Assembly (NCBI GenBank): GCA_964401455.1 | Contig: CAYNYI010000068.1 | Span: forward strand, 1-17,412 | Source of the DNA: CAYNYI01 sp964401455 | Lineage (GTDB): Bacteria > Fibrobacterota > OXYB2-FULL-49-7 > CAYNYI01 | DNA: 17,412 nucleotides | Direction of reading: 5' to 3' | Shown here: positions 15,020 through 17,412 of the stretch, piece after piece | Position numbering within the stretch: the first letter of the stretch is position 1 | How the letters are laid out: each line of letters starts with the position of its first letter | Program-made: the position numbers and the translations under genes | The notes under the pieces: model-generated | Database searches by the model: none | What the model was told of the DNA's origin: nothing | What the model saw: the letters and a program-made list of their open reading frames with translations, nothing else

Positions 15020-15487
15020 CCTTGAATAATCGGCATTTCCGGAAACTTCTCCGAGAAGTTTAACAGCGGTGGCTCTTATGCGGCTGTCCGGGTCCCATAC
15101 AAGGCTTGAGAATACCCTGGCGGCCTTAGGCCCTGATTCCGCGAGCATATGCAGATGCTCAAAACGGTTTTTTGAAGTTTTGTCCTTAACCGCATGAGAA
15201 AGTTTTTCAAAAAAGGAAGGGTCCAATTTGTTAAGGGCGCCGAGAAAATCCGAAACTGTAGATTCTGTCAGAGAATCCGGGTCGTTCAGAAGCTTACCGC
15301 TCATTAAAAAAGAAGCGGCATCTGAAGCGTCCCGCCTTATTGAAGATATTCTTGAATGCCTCAGCTTAATAATATAACCAATGAACTTGAGTCCTGTTTC
15401 AGTATCGTTTCTGAATTCTGAGAGAATTTTAGATATTTCCCGCTCACCGCCGCTTTTCAGGATTTTTATTATTTCAGTATCGTCCAT
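14399..15487 (-). CDS. HEAT-repeat protein, N-terminal part ending at an in-frame TAG
   Basis: This is 362 residues of alpha-helical repeats, without signal peptide or membrane segment, so a cytoplasmic scaffold or adaptor is likely. HEAT/PBS-lyase-type units are recognisable from their D-P-D-x-R-V-R-A-x-A-x-x-x-L-G pattern: WDPDSRIRATAVKLLGEV (131-148), DKDPRVIANTIETIEKIG, HPDNRVRANALKAYWTLG and DPDELMAASAVWLIGEIA. A later stretch repeats this block (VVANTIEALEAVGNRNITG), then TAG interrupts it where the first copy has Val187. Reading through continues the repeat perfectly, so this is almost certainly one gene of 13544-15487 broken by a nonsense codon, a sequencing error, or a readthrough site. 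No clear ribosome binding site precedes the ATG. recC diverges 84-90 bases upstream. Partners are unknown; the downstream HD-GYP enzyme is a candidate. Confidence 0.8.
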   Translation of the reverse strand: MDDTEIIKILKSGGEREISKILSEFRNDTETGLKFIGYIIKLRHSRISSIRRDASDAASFLMSGKLLNDPDSLTESTVSDFLGALNKLDPSFFEKLSHAVKDKTSKNRFEHLHMLAESGPKAARVFSSLVWDPDSRIRATAVKLLGEVSGNADYSRIIKFLYDKDPRVIANTIETIEKIGNRNLTGVLGKYRDHPDNRVRANALKAYWTLGHREIFDDIRKMLRDPDELMAASAVWLIGEIACEDESALVLFEEASRNSGPLVRYNIAKAAKRIGSEKALKIAEDAGAVMVNDLSIKARERLHRLKFEKDERRRATMVKMVGKLLGPSDFLFLSSFREDEDKRVVANTIEALEAVGNRNITG

Positions 15488-15577
15488 AATCTAAATATAA
15501 CTGTTTTTTTTTGTAAAAAAAACTTTGCTGTATAAAGTGCTTGAATTAAATGAGTTCCATAAGTCATCTTTATGTGC

Positions 15578-17412
15578 ATGAGTAGTTTATTATTCTATGC
15601 TGGTAACAGTCTTGAAAAACTTTTCGATGAGATGCTCTCTGTTTTTTCAGACAATCCACTTTCCCCTTTCGAAAACGAAATTATTTCAGTTAAGAGCCGC
15701 GGGATTGAAAAATGGCTCAAAATCAGATTAGCTGAAAAAACAGGTATTTCAGCCGGTACTTTGTATCCATTTCCGGAAAACACCATGGCTTCCCTTTTAC
15801 GTTGTGTACGCACGGAAATGGATGATTTCAAAATACGCTCAGCACCGAATATGATATGGGACATTTACTCCGAACTCTCACTTTATAAAAAAAAACATCC
15901 CGGTTCACCTCCGGCACTTTATCTGAATGACGACAAAGGAGGAATAAAACAGTATTCTCTGGCCGAGAATCTGGCCGGACTTTTTGACCGTTACCTCATC
16001 TACAGACCTGAATTTACCAACGATTGGCCGCCTGAAAAAGATAACTGGCAAAAGGAAATATACAGGGCGGTTACCAAACATAAAAAGAAGTTTTTAACAC
16101 CCGCCGAGCTGGCAGAGCTTCTCGCTGAGACAAAAGCTCCGCCGCCGGGAAGCCCCATACCGGCAAGAATTACTTTTTTCGGAATAAGCTACCTTCCCCC
16201 TCTCATAATGTCTATGCTCGCCTCCGCTTCCCGTTTTACCGAAATCAGGCTTTTTGTATTTTCTGTCTGTTCAGGATACTGGGCCGACATAATTCCTGAA
16301 AAATATATTGGAAAATCTTTTTTCGGAGGGTATTCTCCGGATACAAATCATTATGATTCGGGAAATCCGCTGCTGGCATCAATGGGCGGACCCGGAAAAG
16401 ACTTCTCTCATTTTCTCGCTAAAGCCGAGGACCTAGGTACTCATAAAAGCTGTTATACCGAAAATGACGACACAACATTGCTGGGCGCTATAAAAAATGA
16501 CATTCTGACAGCGTCTGTCCCTGATAAATCTGAAAAACCGGAATTCAGAGACAACTCCATTGAAATTTCCTGCTGCGCCGGCCCGCTCCGTGAAACTGAA
16601 GTTCTGAAAGACCGGATTCTCGGAATGCTTGACGATGACAACACTCTTCATCCTTCTGATATAGCGGTGCTCATACCGGACATCGATACTTATGCCCCTT
16701 TTATTAATACCGTTTTCGGCTTTTATTCTGACAAAGCGCCTTATATACCTTACAGCATCGCAGACAGGAAAAAGAGCTTTTCTGGTATTACATCGGCATT
16801 TACGGGTATATTGGAAGCAGCGTCGCAAGGAAAGGGAAATTGCGAAGAAATTGTTGAAATTCTGCGAAGCGAACCTTTCATGAGGAAATTCGAAATCACG
16901 GAGACCGAATTAAACACCATAGAAAACTGGGTCCGGGAAGCGGAAATAAAATACGGCTTATCAATTCATGATGACGATAAAGCAAAAACCGGAGGGAATT
17001 TTTTTAATACATGGCTAAGCGGTATCAGAAGAATTCTGGCAGGTTATGCTCTTGACCCAGTTCCCGGAGAGTCATTCCTGGAGACAGCTCCTTTTAGAAC
17101 GGACGACTCAGATGGGGAGCTTATCGGGAAAATGTGTTTAGCTCTTGATGAAATTTTCAGACTTGTCGGTTTATTCAGAAGCCCCGCAACTCCTGAAGAA
17201 TGGTCCTCGCGCGCCGGTTCGTTTTTATCCTTTCTTATCTCAGATGCCGAACCAGGCCGCTCTGAGGCTGTTTCAGCAGCCGTAAATGAACTTCGAGACT
17301 CTTTTTCACTGCTTGATTCAACCGAATCCATTCCACCCGCACCGATTATAGATTTTCTTCTGAAAAATTCCCCGGGAAAAAGCGCGGGAAGCGGTTACAA
17401 TAATGGAGGGAT
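15578..17412 (+). CDS. recC: Exodeoxyribonuclease V gamma subunit RecC (C-terminus beyond right edge)
   Basis: RecC is the scaffold of the RecBCD helicase-nuclease, holding the inactive nuclease-like fold that scans for Chi and splits the duplex during double-strand break repair. The frame is open for 611 codons to the window end, about half of a usual RecC. Diagnostic segments are LLFYAGNSLEKLFDEML at the N-terminus, ISVKSRGIEKWLKIRLA (about 34-50), the MIWDIYSEL and LAENLAGLFDRYLIYRP stretches, ITFFGISYLPPLIMSML, ISCCAGPLRETEVLKDRIL (the CHSPLREVEVL-type motif), DIAVLIPDIDTYAPFI and PYSIADRK. I start at ATG 15578. An in-frame ATG at 15572 would add two residues, and stops at 15551 and 15560 bar anything longer. 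No good ribosome binding site precedes either. recB and recD would be expected to the right. Confidence 0.95.
   Translation, partial: MSSLLFYAGNSLEKLFDEMLSVFSDNPLSPFENEIISVKSRGIEKWLKIRLAEKTGISAGTLYPFPENTMASLLRCVRTEMDDFKIRSAPNMIWDIYSELSLYKKKHPGSPPALYLNDDKGGIKQYSLAENLAGLFDRYLIYRPEFTNDWPPEKDNWQKEIYRAVTKHKKKFLTPAELAELLAETKAPPPGSPIPARITFFGISYLPPLIMSMLASASRFTEIRLFVFSVCSGYWADIIPEKYIGKSFFGGYSPDTNHYDSGNPLLASMGGPGKDFSHFLAKAEDLGTHKSCYTENDDTTLLGAIKNDILTASVPDKSEKPEFRDNSIEISCCAGPLRETEVLKDRILGMLDDDNTLHPSDIAVLIPDIDTYAPFINTVFGFYSDKAPYIPYSIADRKKSFSGITSAFTGILEAASQGKGNCEEIVEILRSEPFMRKFEITETELNTIENWVREAEIKYGLSIHDDDKAKTGGNFFNTWLSGIRRILAGYALDPVPGESFLETAPFRTDDSDGELIGKMCLALDEIFRLVGLFRSPATPEEWSSRAGSFLSFLISDAEPGRSEAVSAAVNELRDSFSLLDSTESIPPAPIIDFLLKNSPGKSAGSGYNNGG

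Noticed and set aside
16433..16828. Minus-strand open frames inside recC
   Set aside because: They lie opposite well-supported recC coding sequence and show only composition-driven Arg/Phe/Ser-rich content.

Overview
The window reads as ordinary chromosome of a Gram-negative bacterium, probably a draft or metagenome contig, because it contains a 10-N scaffold gap. Several signs point to the Bacteroidota/Fibrobacterota-like (FCB) part of the tree. PurL is the long, single-chain form with motif wording I associate with Bacteroides-type enzymes. A secreted protein ends in an NPNPFN...GVYLLR...GKVTLLK tail that resembles C-terminal sorting or FlgD-like domains of FCB bacteria. The deoxynucleoside kinase also looks like the Bacteroidetes type. 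The phylum is an inference and is not proven by anything here. Genes are tightly packed, no gene-free stretch exceeds about 200 bases, and I see no insertion sequence, phage, CRISPR array or horizontally acquired island.

Layout, left to right. clpB (minus strand) runs off the left edge. It is preceded by a 193-base leader or intergenic region carrying four alternating TAATGG/CCATTA hexamers. Next, on the minus strand, is a small secreted temptin-like protein with a CxxCH and an EF-hand-type loop. Divergent from it is the large purL (plus), which is followed by a strong bidirectional terminator shared with a convergent small outer-membrane beta-barrel gene (minus). Next comes a compact minus-strand operon, in transcription order folK, deoxynucleoside kinase, panB, panC and a UMF1-type MFS transporter. 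Its genes overlap or abut and several use TTG starts. A tRNA-Pro(CGG) and a perfect hairpin lie just upstream of folK. Further right on the minus strand is a pair consisting of a HEAT-repeat protein, interrupted by an in-frame TAG, followed 44 bases later by a GAF/HD-GYP c-di-GMP phosphodiesterase. Divergent from the HEAT gene is recC (plus), which runs off the right edge.

Functionally the window combines protein disaggregation (ClpB), purine synthesis (PurL), folate and pantothenate synthesis plus nucleoside salvage (folK, dNK, panBC), second-messenger signalling (HD-GYP, possibly with the HEAT protein) and recombinational repair (RecC).

I did not find a convincing undescribed system. The observations most worth following up are the in-frame TAG inside a duplicated HEAT block, the artefactual N gap in panC, the possible alternative RNA folds before clpB, and the temptin-like CxxCH/EF-hand secreted protein.
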